Positions 63,199 through 64,000 of a DNA stretch of 64,000 nucleotides are shown here, piece after piece (position 1 is the first letter of the stretch; each line of letters starts with the position of its first letter). Made by a program: the position numbers and the translations under genes. Source of the stretch: Salisapilia sapeloensis (Eukaryota; Oomycota; Peronosporomycetes; Peronosporales; Salisapiliaceae); assembly GCA_023334545.1 (NCBI GenBank), contig JAADVB010000039.1, positions 38,063 to 102,062 of the forward strand. The letters are read 5' to 3'. The notes beneath the pieces are model-generated. The model ran no database searches and was not told where the DNA came from. It saw nothing but the letters and a program-made list of their open reading frames with translations.

Positions 63199-64000
63199 CC
63201 TTTTTAGACTGGACAAGCGCTACTTCGTAGAATCGCTTCAGTTGTTGTACTAATATTCATTTCGAGGAAATCACTTGACTTTTGTATGGCTCGACCATCC
63301 AAAATGTCAGGTATTCCGACACGATCGTCGCAACTCAGGAACACTTGGAGCAACTATGGGCGGCTGTACTCAGACTCGTATATCACGAGTACGAAACACC
63401 GCTTGAAACGGATAGATGGGTGATTCGAGTAACTGATAGCGACATGGGCTTAAATGCAGTGCTATCTTTGTCTTTGTAGCAAATATACTTGTTTTCTCTA
63501 CTTTGATTACTGATATGTGGAGATAATGGGATCTGCCCTAGTGTACAATGCATTCGGACGTACTTGTCTCGCCATGTAGGTATTCACGCGTACTTTACCT
63601 TGTCAGCTACCATAATGCAATGAGAGACTATCTATAGCCACTCGAGTCGGCTTCGTTGAGTGAAATTTTGCGTAGATACCTCGCGGCGTAGTGGCTGTCT
63701 CAGGTTTCCGCATCTAATTCAGTCCGCTACTATAACAATTTGCAAATCTTTCGAGGAGGGTAGCTAATGTGTTCGAGACCTGCTCATGAAGTGAGTGATA
63801 GTTTCTGTTACTTTGCATTAAGAAGAGTCTGATAGCTGTGGAGAGAGTACATCGCGTCATTAATGCCGCCTTTTCTCTTCGAGAACTAGAAAACAACTAG
63901 AAAGTCATGCTTAATGAAAAGCTCTGGCTAATTTGGATGAGTTACTACAACGGTAGAATCTGGCACGTAGCAGAAGGAGGAAGTGTCCAGGCATTGATAA
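63199..64000. other. Intergenic right edge with two weak small ORFs
   Basis: Plus strand 63286-63423: a 45-codon ORF (starts MARPSKMSGIPTRSSQ, basic) only 88 bp from the zinc transporter start; another frame in the same place is open to 63479 but has no early ATG. Minus strand 63714-63860: 48 codons (starts MTRCTLSTAIRLFLMQ) with an amphipathic look and a possible acceptor site inside; it could be part of a gene running beyond the window. Neither has a recognised family. Confidence 0.25.

Overview
This window is nuclear DNA of a eukaryote, most likely an oomycete (water mould or downy mildew). The evidence is as follows. Genes are dense, about one per 2 kb on both strands. They carry few, short GT-AG introns (mostly about 40-80 bp) whose reading frames join cleanly. 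Several families are typical of oomycetes: START-like proteins with degenerate FYVE fingers, a secreted Kazal protease inhibitor, an EDR2-like PH/START protein, a large NAD-type glutamate dehydrogenase and a mitochondrial YebC. The species cannot be told from the sequence alone. No rRNA, tRNA, CRISPR array or bacterial operon was seen. Coding regions were assigned by translating both strands and joining exons at GT/AG sites that keep the frame. All exon borders are therefore predictions without transcript support.

Layout. 1-5.2 kb: the 5' 950 codons of a very large multidomain protein (papain-like fold, two cyclic-nucleotide domains, EF-hand-like part); divergent from it is a small mitochondrial nuclease-like gene in three exons, then a membrane-anchored PP2C phosphatase. 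5.8-14.2 kb: a CXC-domain (LIN54/TSO1) protein, a bubblegum-type acyl-CoA synthetase, a TSG101/Vps23 ESCRT-I subunit and a mitochondrial ketopantoate reductase. 15.9-23.1 kb: three tandem genes for START/FYVE-like proteins; a fourth relative lies at 51.3-52.4 kb. 23.3-33.2 kb: a tiny coiled-coil protein, a three-RRM RNA-binding protein, a PlsC-type acyltransferase, an RCC1-repeat protein, a Kazal inhibitor and ER glucosidase I. 33.5-40.2 kb: a small spliced gene, a KCTD-type T1 protein, a CID-cyclin-RS protein, a SET methyltransferase and the Ost3/6 oligosaccharyltransferase subunit. 40.3-45.7 kb: three histidine acid phosphatase paralogues on the plus strand, interleaved with a DUSP12/YVH1 phosphatase and a RecA-fold-like protein on the minus strand. 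45.7-57.5 kb: EDR2-like lipid-binding protein, YebC/TACO1, a disordered protein, the fourth START/FYVE gene, glutamate dehydrogenase and a MORN protein. 57.5-59.9 kb: an AT-rich island with a broken hAT transposase, the only mobile element seen. 60-63.2 kb: a mitochondrial CBS-domain protein and a CDF zinc transporter.

Common themes. Ost3/6 and glucosidase I both act in ER N-glycosylation. START/FYVE, EDR2, TSG101, the PlsC acyltransferase and the acyl-CoA synthetase all concern membranes and lipids. PanE-like, glutamate dehydrogenase, YebC, the CBS protein and the RRG7-like protein all carry likely mitochondrial presequences. Many neighbours are divergent pairs only 60-210 bp apart, so shared promoters are likely. 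The main points for follow-up are the composite protein at the left edge, genes hidden by short exons, the histidine-phosphatase cluster with graded intron number, and the shared C-terminal motif of two START/FYVE proteins.
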